DNA from: Bathymodiolus brooksi
Lineage: Eukaryota; Mollusca; Bivalvia; Mytilida; Modiolidae
NCBI GenBank assembly: GCA_963680875.1
Contig: OY804590.1
Span: 24,614,640 to 24,678,639 of the forward strand
Direction of reading: 5' to 3'
DNA length: 64,000 bases
In this document: positions 48,201 through 60,200 of the stretch, piece after piece
Layout: the number at the start of each line of letters is the position of its first letter
How positions within the stretch are numbered: the first letter of the stretch is position 1
Program-made: the position numbers and the translations under genes
The notes under the pieces: generated by a model
Databases searched by the model: none
The model's input: only the letters and a program-made list of their open reading frames with translations
Told to the model about the DNA's origin: nothing

Positions 48201-51200
48201 GTTTCTTTTATCGGTCCTAACCTTACTTCTTTGTCAAAAAGATCTCTTTTATCGGCCCTAACCTTACCTCTTAGTCAAATAGGTTTCTTTTATCGGCCCT
48301 AACATTACCTCTTAATCAAACAGGTTTCTTTTATCGCCCCTAACCTTACCACTTAGTCAAATGGGCTTCTTTTATCGACCCTAACGTTACCTCTTAATCA
48401 AATTGGTTTCTTTTATCGGCGTTAACCTTACCTCTTAGTCAAATAGGTTTCTTTTATCGGCCCCAACAGTACCTCTTAGTCAAATATGTTTCTTTTATCG
48501 GCCCTAACCTTATCTCTTAATCAAATGGGTTTCTTTAATTGGGCCTAACCTTACCTCTTAATCAAATAAGTTTCTTTTATCGGTCCTAACCTTACCTCTT
48601 AGTCAAATAGGTTTCTTTTATCGGCCCCAACAGTACCTCTTAGTCAAATATGTTTCTTTTATCGGCCCTAACCTTATCTCTTAATCAAATGGGTTTCTTT
48701 AATTGGGCCTAACCTTACCTTTTAATCAAATAAGTTTCTTTTATCGGCCCTAACCTTACCTCTTAGTCAAATAGGTCTCTGTTATCGGAGCTAACCTTAC
48801 CTCTTAGTCAAATATGTTACTATTATCGGCCATAACCTTACCTCTTGGTCAAATAGGTTTCTTTTATCAGCCCTAACCTTGCCTCTTAGTCAAATAGGTT
48901 TCTTTTATCGGCCCTAACCTTACCTCTTAGTCAAATAGGTTTCTTTTATCGGTCCTAACCATACCTCTTGGTCAAATATGCTTCTTTTATCGGCCCTAAC
49001 TTTACCTCTTAGTCAAATAGGTTTCTTTTATCGGCCCTAACCTTACCTCTTAATCAAACAGGTTTCTTTTATCGGCCCTAACCTTACCTCTTAGTCAAAT
49101 GGGCTTCTTTTATCGGCCCTAACGTTACCTCTTAATCAAATTGGTTTCTTTTATCGGCCCTAACCTTACCTCTCATTCAAATAGGTTTCTTTTATCGGCC
49201 CTAACCGTACCTCTTAGTCAAATATGTTTCTTTTATCGGCCCTAACCTTACCTCTTAGTCAAATAGGTTTCTGTTATCGGCGCCAACCTTATCTCTTAGT
49301 CAAATAGGTTTCTTTTATCGGCCCTAACCATACCTCTTAGTCAAATATGTCTCTTTTATCGGCCCTAACCTTATCTATTAGTCAACTATGTTTCTATTAT
49401 CGGCCCTAACGTTACCTCTTAGTCAAATAGGTTTCTTTTATCAGCCCTAACCTTACCTCTTAGTCAAATAGGTTTCTTTTATCGGCCCTAACCTTACCTC
49501 TTAGTCAAATATGCTTCTTTTATCGACCCTAGCCTTACCTCTTAGTCAAATAGGTTTCCTTTATCGGCACTAACTGGACCTCTTAGTTAAATATGTTTCT
49601 TTTATCGGCCCTAACCTTATCTCTTAGTCAAATGGGTTTCTTTAATTGGTCCTAACCTTACCTCTTAATCAAATAAGTTTCTTTTATCGGCCCTAACCTT
49701 ACCTTTTAGTCAAATAGGTTTCTGTTATCGGCGCTAACCTTACCTCTTAGTCAAATAGGTTTCTTTTATCGGCCCTAACCATACATCTTAGTCAAATAGG
49801 TCTCTTTTATCGGCCCTAACCTTACCTATTAGTCAAATATGTTTCTATTATCAGCCCTAACCTTACCTGTTAGTCAAATAGGTTTCTTTTATCAGCCCTA
49901 ACCTTGCCTCTTAATCAAATAGTTTTTTTTTATCGGCCCTAGCCTTACCTCTTTGTCAAATAGGTTTCCTTTATCGGCACTAACCGTAACTCTTAGTCAA
50001 ATAGGTTTCTTTTATCGACCCTAACCTTACCTCTTAGTCAAAAATGTTTATTTTATCGGCCCTAGCCTTACCTCTTAGTCAAATAGGTTTCTTTTATCGG
50101 CCCTAACCTTACCTCTTAGTCAGATATGTTTCTTTTATCGGCCCTAACCTTACCTCTTAGTCAGATATGTTTCTTTTATCGGCCCTAACCTTACCTCTTA
50201 GTAAAATATGTTTCTTTTATCGACCCTAACCTTACCTCTTAGTAAAATATGTTTCTTTTCTTAATACTTAGAGAAAAGGTACTTTATACATGACATAAAC
50301 CAGAATAACGTTGTGTCCAGAAGTCCATTTTGGGGAATACACGAACGTGTTATAGACATAAATGACAGGTTTATTTCAGTAATGAACGACAAAGAAGGAG
50401 ATGTATTTTGTGTATTTACATGTGCCTTACCAGCTAATCGCGCCTGGACAGCGCCAAATTCTCCAGGTGTGTTGAACTCCGCAGGTGCACCATTGTTTGC
50501 AGCACATTGTTGCTACAATATAAAACGTTAATATTCAAATACAAATAATATTAGTATTAACGTATTTTATTAATTAATTCAATATTACACATTATGATAA
50601 TACACATATAAATTATATAGACATTTAAATTAATCAATAGGATTCGGAAACAAGTGGTCATACTTATATTAATCCGTATCCCTGATATTATCTGGTGTTC
50701 AAGGTTTAATTAGTATCGAAAGGTAGAAGTGTATTGAAAATTAATCAAGTGTTAATCAGTCGTTGTCAATGTTATTTGGTGTGCTTTAGTAAGAAAAAAA
50801 AATAAAAAGAAACAAACAAATGAAGTGGAAAGGTGCAAGTGGTTTTTTTTTAACATGTTTAAATTGTATGAATATTGTTAAGAGGTGAATCGTTTACTAC
50901 TTATGATGAACTTCTGCACGTTTAAGAATATATCTGTATTTAGGGTATTCGTTAAGTCTGTAGAGCCAAACAATAATAAATCCGTATTTAAGTTAATTGG
51001 TAAATTAATGGTGTGAATAAATCTCAGTCTTGTTGCATTGTGACGGGGACAATGTAGCAGAAAATGGGCCGTGGTTTCTGTTGCCCCACATTGACAGAAT
51101 GGGACATTTACAATGTTTTTACGAAATAAGTGATGATTGAGAGAGCTGCATGGCATACGCAACCTAGCGTGTAAAATGTGTCCCAGTCGAGTACCAATAT

Positions 51201-54200
51201 AATAATAAATGGGTATAGTATTGTTTTGGGGTTGAATATTTGATTTAATTATCTGAACAGACCTGCTTGATTTAATATTTTCTGGCTGTTGGTTCCATAG
51301 TTGTATACTGGAGGGTATAAAATAGCTTGCGTAGAACGATGCTCGAGTGCGTACTGGAGGAATACGTGAGGTATGACGAGTATTGTGGTCATGGATCATG
51401 CCGAAATTTTGCGGAATTAAGTTACTAAGATATTGAGGAGTTAGATTATTTGACATCTTATAAAATTGAATCGCTCTATGCCTTTCCCTTCTATCTTTCA
51501 ATTTTTCCCACCCGGTTTCAATATATAGATTACTTAAGGATACAAATCTGGTATCCCCAGTCACGATTCTAGCAGCCTCAACCTGAACATTTTCTAGTTT
51601 GTTGATTAGTATTTGAGTCTTGGTATCCCAAACAACATCGCATATTCTAGTAATGGTCTTATAAAAGTAATATAAATTGTTTCTAGAGTTTTTCCGATCC
51701 AGTATAAATTTGAATTTCCCGTGGAATAGCTTACCAGAACACTTCAGGACTGAAAATAGTTTCGCACATTTTAAGAGCCTTGTTCAGTCCTGGACTGGTT
51801 CTGATTGCCGTTGCTCTGCTTGCAAATAAAAAGCCTAATTTATTTGTCTTGCCTCAATTTTATAAGTGTTTCTACTGACAGCCTTTGTTTGAATTAGTAC
51901 TTGTTTCGAAAGAATTTGCTTCCGATTCACGATCGATGTTTTTTTTGTTTTTTTATAAATATTTTAGATCTCTTAATTATTAGTAATGCTGTCTTTCTTT
52001 TTATTTTTTTATGAAAATTTAAAAAATTTTAAGATGTTCAAATTTTTATTCTTTAAATGGTTTTAAATAATTTCTATGGAAATTACTAAATGTATAAATT
52101 TCTGTATTTTAGTTGCTTTTTGCTTGTTTTTAGTTTCATGCTTGGCTTGTTTTGTACTGCGTTTGTGTTGAAATGGAGTGAGTGTATGGTAGTCCTGAAC
52201 AAGGTGACAGCGAGGCACTTGCCACATGGACCTCTGTTCGGGTTTCTTTTACAGCCCCCTTTCTGCTTTTTGCCTGCATGATATGTTTTAATTTTGTAAT
52301 TGCATGCTGATTGTATTGTTTTAATGTTGATGTATTTGTATTCGGTAAAAGGCTCTTGAGAGCTTATGTGATTTGTTTATATTACATGTCGAATTGAAAT
52401 AAAGTTTTACTTACTTACTTACTTAAAACGTTAACACGTGAGAATGCTTTTTTAAGTTATCATGTCAATATGTTTATTCCAATTACCAAGGTGTTTATGT
52501 TCAGTAACAGTACTAATGATAGTATTATTCATAATAAGGTTAGGTTGATGGGATTTATTTAATTTTCAAGAGATAGTCATGGTTTCAGTTTTCTGTGGAT
52601 TAAAATTTACCACCCATTTTGTAGACCATGCATGTAATTTCACTAGGTCATCATCGAGTATTTGTGCTGCTTCTTGTGGGTCGTCTACAATTAAGTACAG
52701 ACTAGTGTCATCGGCAAATAATTTTATAGTCGAATTAATATCGGTCAGTATGTCATTTATGAAAACAATGAACAAAAGAGGGCCTAAAATCGATCCCTGG
52801 GGTACACCAGCATTTATGTTACGCCAACTAGAAGTTGAATTATCAATTACGACACGTTGTTTTCTTTCAGACAAGTAGTTTTTCACCCAAGATAATAATG
52901 ATCCTCTAATCCCTATTGATTCAAGCTTACGAAGTAATCCCTTATGCCAAACTCGGTCAATTGCTTTACTTATATCGCAAAAGACAACTCTCACTTCCTT
53001 ACCTTCATCCAACGCTCTACCAAATTCATTTGTGATGTACAGGAGTTGATTAACGGCAGAATCTCCAGGAGTAAAACCAGATTGTTGGGATGTAATTAAG
53101 TTATTGTCAATCAAATAGTTATAAATATGTTTATAGATTAATCGCTCCATTACCTTGGCAAGTATACTAATGAGGGAAATTGGTCTGTAGTTTTTCAAAT
53201 TACTGGGACAATCTTTTTTTTAGAAAGGGGGGTCACAAATAACATTAAGATGCTTACTGAGTTCGTTTTTAAACGTGAAACGGTACATGTCCTGAGTATA
53301 TGAGTGAAATTGGCGGGTATTTGATAAGAAGCAGAAACTGCTTACCATTCCAGAACACCTGAATTTATCCCTGGGTTTTTGGGGTGTTTTTTTTGCGGGG
53401 GGGTGGGGGGTTTGTGGGTTATTTTTGGTGAGGTCCGTGTTCCTCATCTTTTTCGCATTCGGTGTTGTATTGTGCTGTTTCGCTTGTCTTCAACTTGTGC
53501 CTGGTGTGCTCAATGTTACCAGTGTTTCTGGATTGTCCATTCTTGATTACCCCTTCTCTTTTCTAACAGGAGAGTTTGAAGACACCAAAGGGGTAATCAG
53601 TCTACAACAAGTACATATACTTACTGATGCGTCAACAGTCTACAACAAGTACATATACTTACTGATGCGTCAACACAGTCTACAACAAGTACATATACTT
53701 ACTGATGCGTCAACACAGTCTACAACAAGTACATATACTTACTGATGCGTCAACACAGTCTACAACAAGTACATATACTTACTGATGCGTCAACACAGTC
53801 TACAACAAGTACATATACTGACTGATGCGTCAACAGTCTACAACAAGTACATATACTTACTGATGCGTCAACAGTCTACAACAAGTACATATTCTTACTG
53901 ATGCGTCAACAGTCTACAACAAGTACATATACTTACTGATGCGTCAACAGTCTACAACAAGTACATATACTTACTGATGCGTCAACAGTCTACAACAAGT
54001 ATATATACTTACTGATGCGTCAACACAGTCTACAACAAGTACATATACTTACTGATGCGTCAACAGTCTACAACAAGTACATATACTTACTGATGCGTCA
54101 ACACAGTCTACAACAAGTACATATACTTACTGATGCGTCAACAGTCTACAACAAGTACATATACTTACTGATGGGTCAACAGCCTACAACAAGTACATAT

Positions 54201-57200
54201 ACTTACTGATGCGTCAACACAGTCTACAACAAGTACATATACTTACTGATGCGTCAACAGTCTACAACAAGTACATATACTTACTGATGCGTCAACACAG
54301 TCTACAACAAGTACATATACTGACTGATGCGTCAACAGCCTACAACAAGTACATATACTTACTGATGGGTCAACACAGTCTACAACAAGTACATATACTG
54401 ACTGAGGCGTCAACAGCCTACAACAAGTACATATACTTACTTATGTGTCAACAGTCTACAACAAGTACATATACTTACTGATGCGTCAACACAGTCTACA
54501 ACAAGTACATATACTGACTGATGCGTCAACAGCCTACAACAAGTACATATACTTACTGATGCGTCAACAGTCTACAACAAGTACATATACTTACTGATGC
54601 GTCAACACAATCTACAACAAGTACATATACTGACTGATGCGTCAACAGCCTACAACAAGTACATATACTCACTGATGGGTCAACACAGTCTACAACAAGT
54701 ACATATACTGACTGATGCGTCAACAGCCTACAACAAGTACATATACTTACTGATGCGTCAACATAGTCTACATCAAGTACATATATTTACTGATGCGTCA
54801 ACACAGCCTACAACAAGTACATATATTTACTGATGTGTCAACATAGTCTACAACAAGTACATATACTTACTGATGCGTCAACATAGTCTACAACAAGTAC
54901 ATATACTTACTGATGGGTCAACACAGTCTACAACCAGTACATATACTTACTGATGCGTCAACATAGTCTACATCAAGTACATATATTTACTGATGCGTCA
55001 ACATAGTCTACATCAAGTACATATTTTTACTGATGCGTCAACACAGTCTACATCAAGTACATATATTTACTGATGTGTCAACATAGTCTACATCAAGTAC
55101 ATATATTTACTGATGCGTCAACATAATTTACAGCAAGTACATATACTTACTGCTCCGGCAGCATAAGTTAGAGCGCCTGGTATTACTCTGTAACAGCTCT
55201 GTAATATAGTACCAGCACCTGCAACACCCGCTGGAATCCCTAATCTCTCGTAATTCGCTGGACAAGCTGGCATTGGAGTACATGCTACAATAAAGCAAAA
55301 AAAACATAGCATAACAACATAAATTCAAAAAATGAATATAGCATAACAACATAAATGCAAAAAAATAAACATAGCATAACAACATAAATGCAAAATAATA
55401 AACATAGCATAACAACATAAATGCAAAAAATAAACATAGCATGACAACATAAATGCAAGCATAAACATAGCATGACAACATAAATGTAAAATAATAAACA
55501 TAGCATAACAACATAAATGTAAAAAGTAAACATAACACAACAACATAAATGTTGGTTAAAAGCTCATTATAGCTTATGTTATTGTTTATATATATGCCCG
55601 ACTTAAAATACAACTTTTTGTATTTGTATTTGTTGCGTGTTGCAATTACAAAAAATGCAAATCAAAAGTACACATCAAACCGCATGACAATTGATGAAGG
55701 TTATTCCAGAAACGCGTCGTGCACACTTAATTCGTGATCTACGTTTTTACTGCTACCCTGGGTCGATACCTCTTCTAGTCCCCATGGGTATCATCCGCCC
55801 AGTTGTCAATGTTTCGGCTTCGGTCTGGTTTATTATATATATTTATTATTGGAATTTACAATAAATATTTGGATTTAAATCTATAATTAAATTTACTTGC
55901 GGGTATCATTATATCACTGTGTACATACTGACCCGGCAAAAAATGTTTGGACTCGTGCATATCTAATTCCGGAACGGAACTGGACTGTAAGAAGGCAAGA
56001 AGAAGGTAAGAATTCTGTTTATTTATTTGTTTTTTGCATGAACTTGGGGGAAATAAATGCTTTATTAACCATTTCCTGCTGTCAGATGAAACATTTTGGC
56101 TATGTCATCGTATATTAATTGAGAAATAAGCGATAATGTGCCGTAAAATGACGATCAGCTTAACACCAACCCCGAATTTCGATCAGTTTCTCTTTGAATT
56201 GCTCGCATTGAATGGAACGAAATGTATTGAAGGAACGATTGATGAATAAAGATGACAAGAATCGTCACTTTGCACTTTTAATTATTGATATAAGTAAACA
56301 CGGGGCGAAAGGAATGGGACATGTCACAATGGCAGGTCCCAGATTCGTGAATGATGCTACAGCATGATGACCCGTTTTGTTCCAAAAAAAATTACGAACA
56401 AACAGGAACAAAAGCAACAGAAATTCACAGCCACCATTATTTATACTGTGATACAACATTTCCACAATTCGATCACTTAATAAAACATTTTAGAGAAAAT
56501 CATCCGTACCATTGTTATTACTGCAAAATAAAATTCGTCCTATTTGAAGAAGTAATAAAACACTCGACGGAAAACCACGGCTCACTAATGTTGAAAGTTA
56601 AATACCTTGAACTGAATCCATTTAGTTGACATTATGGTTACAAAGGCCATAATTGCAATGTTATTCCAGAGAAAATAAAGGCTTTGGTTCCTGTTTGTAA
56701 AGCATTTATTTCCCCCAAGTTTATGCAAAACACAAATAAATAAACATAATTCTTACCTTCTTCTTGCCTTCTTACAGTCCGGTTCCGTTCCGGAATTAGA
56801 TATGCACGAGTCCAAGCATGTTTTGCCGGGTCATTTTGTACACTGTATATTATTGATATATTTGTTTAGTATATTATTATGTGTGGTATTTAGTGATATC
56901 ATAAGTAAGGTTAAAATCGAGTTTCGACGTCACTTCCTTTATTAACAGAAAATTCCAGATAAGAAATCAGTGAAATTTCTGCCACAAAATAATCGTTCGA
57001 GTGTAACTCATCCACTACTTACATATTTGTTTGTTTATTGTATGTTGGTAATGCTTCTTGTTTGTCCATATTCTCCGGATGGGAGTTAATTTGTGTCGGT
57101 CATAACAGTTAGATATGGCTGACGTCGCTGCGCACAACGAACATTAAGGGTTGAACTTGTAGGACAACATTAGCCTATGTTTTCCAGGGTTATTAGATCA

Positions 57201-60200
57201 GCAGTAACTTTCTATCTCATCAATAGGTGTCTATTATGTCAATCGGTAGATGTACTCAAGTTATCTACAAACATGGAAGACCTCAGTGACACCGGTATAT
57301 GTACTGAAGTTATGCTTATCTACAAACATGAAAGAATTCAGTGACAGCGGTAAATGTACTTGGGTTATATACTAATCTACAAACATGGAAGACCTCAGTG
57401 ACACCGGTTAATGTACTGCAGTTATACTTATCTACAAACATGGAAGACCTCAGTGACACCGGTTGATGTACTCAAGTTATACCTATCTACAAACATGGAA
57501 GACCTCAGTGACACCGGTAGATGTAATGAAGCTATGCTTATCTACAAACATGGAAGACCCTAGTGACACCGGTATATGCACTGGAGTTTTATACTAATCT
57601 ACAAACATGGAAGACCTCAGTGACACCAGTAGATGTACTGAAGTTATACTTATTTACAAACATGGAAGACCTCAGTGACCCCGGTAGATGTACTGAAGTT
57701 ATGTTTATCTACAAACTTGGAAGACTTCGGTGACAACGGTAGATATACTGAAGTTATGCTTATCTACAAACATGGAAGACCTCAATGGCACCGTTGGATG
57801 TACTGAAGTTATACTTATCTACAAACATGGAAGACCTAAGTGACACCGGTAGATGTACTGAAGATATACTTATCTACAGACATGCAAGACCTCAGTGACA
57901 CCGGTAGATGTACTGAAGTTATAATTATCTACAAACATGGAAGACCTCAGTGACACCGGTAGATGTACTGAAGTTATACTTATCTACAAACATGGAAAAC
58001 CCCAGTGACACCGGTATGTGTACTGGAGTCACATACTAATCTTCAAAAATGGAAGATCTCAGTGACACCAGTAGATGTACTGAAGTTATGCTAATCTACA
58101 AACATGGAAGATCTCAGTGAAACCGATAGATGTACTGATGCTATTCTTATCTACAAACATGGAAGACCTCAGTGACACCGGTAGATGTACTGAAATTATG
58201 ATTATCTACAAACCTGGAAGATCTCCGTGACACCAGTAGATGTACTGAAGCTATGCTTATTTACAAACATGGAAGACCTCAGTGACACTGGTAGATGTAC
58301 TGAAATCATGATTATCTACAAACATGGAAGACCTCAGTGACACCGGTAGATGTACTGAAGTTATTCTTATCTACAAACATGGAAAATCCCAATGACACCG
58401 GTATATGTACTGGAGTTATATACTAATCTACAAACATAGAAGATCTCAGTGACACCAGTAGATGTACTGAAGTTATACCTATTTATAAAGATGGAAGACC
58501 TCAGTGATACCGATATATGGACTGACGTTATAGTTATTTACAAACAAGGAAGACCTCAGTGACACCAGTATAAGTACTAAAGTTATACTTATTTACAAAC
58601 ATGGAAGACCTCAGTGACACCGGTATATGTATTGAAGTTATACTTATCTACAAACATGGAAGACCTCAGTGACACCGGTATATGTATTGAAGTTATACTT
58701 ATCTACAAACATGGAAGACCTCAGTGGCACCGGTATATTAATTTGCAACAGGAATTATTGTAGTAGTAGAGGTTGATTACAAAAAATTACTGGACATCAT
58801 AGAAAAGAACAACTTTGAAAGGAACACAAGAAATGATGCATACGTCAGTTCAATTCACTCTTTAGTTATTGTCTTTGTTTTGAAAACGTAAATTTAGGAA
58901 AGCCTAGAATAATGCATACGTGTTAGTGTTGGAAACACTGGTGCTGTCATCGTCGGACATATTGGACAAACTCTCGGTGTGGGTACTTGTCTCAAAATCG
59001 TAGTTGATCCAGGTACGACTGTAGCCCCGGTATTAGTACTGCCAGCTATAGCAGCGAGAACTGCCAGTCCAATCAACGGAGCAGCTGAAAACGATAATCA
59101 TATATGTATGACAATTATTATCATAACATTTAACAAAAATGTTTGTTTATAATCTATATTATATTTTTCTGAAAATTGCATATTTGTACAGTTGAATCTC
59201 TGTATCTCGAAGTTGATGGGACCGTTGCAAAATTTCGACTTATCCGAAATTCAACTTATTAGATTGTTTAAGTCAAAACAGAAATGCTTTGATAAATAAA
59301 TTTCAAGAAACAAAACGTTTAAACAAAGATACAATATTATAAGACAGATACAGGTGTTCGATGATGTTGTCTTGTAAAGAGACGATGTGAAAAGAAAACA
59401 GCAAGACACACAACAGACGTTATGCGCGCTATTGGTGATACTTTGACTAAATAGAACATGAAATAAGTAAAACGAATGCAGATTTTTTTTTTAATTGATG
59501 GATTTTGATTTCCGATACATGCTTGTATAGATAATTATACGAAAAATTGTTTTATTATATTAGATATGGTTTATTTTTGCTTTTGAAAACGAAATTATTG
59601 GAAGAAAGCGCACATTGTTCTCATGTAACGCGTTACAAACTATCCGTATGTTTTTTTTTACATTTTTTCATTAACGATTTCTGATTAAAGGAATGCTTGA
59701 AGGAAAAAATCGGTAAGTTCATGGAACGAAAAGAATGTAACGCTGAAAGAAAAGGATCTGCATGCCAATAAAAAACAAACTATATTTCAGCTTTTTTATT
59801 ACTAAATTTTCACAAAAAAAATATACTTATCAAATGTGATTATCTTAATAAACGAAAAAATCTTTTCAAAAATGATTTTTTTTTAGAAAGCTAAAAAATA
59901 TTGTTAAAGGTCAACAAAAATGTCCAGTTGCAACTTGACGTAAAAAATCACGAACTATAAAACTTTACACATTTGGAACTATATTTTTCACTCATAATTT
60001 TCGTGCTAAATCCAAATAGCAAAAATGTGCGTTTTCCGTGGAAGAGAATGAACTTAACAAACTTGATTTTGGATAAAAAATTACGATTTCTACGTAAAAT
60101 TGTAGAAGTTCAACCAATTTTTCCAGTAAACGTTTCTCCTTATCGACGACAAAATAAAGTCGCGCTCCATAAAGTCTTGCTATTTTTTTCAGAGGGAAGT

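Noticed and set aside
32013..50259. CRISPR-like array
   Set aside because: The genome is eukaryotic. Units are contiguous with no unique spacers and diverge along their full length, so it is a satellite.
53425..54833. Repetitive proteins of the type 'MRQHSLQQVHILTDAST' on the + strand
   Set aside because: Translation of the 38/40-bp array. Mixed 38/40 periods break the frame regularly, and the strand is opposite to the gene.
55128..55613. 161-codon minus-strand frame 'FMLLCYVYYFAFML...'
   Set aside because: Mostly translation of the 31-34-bp array in intron 2; only its last part coincides with the real exon 3.
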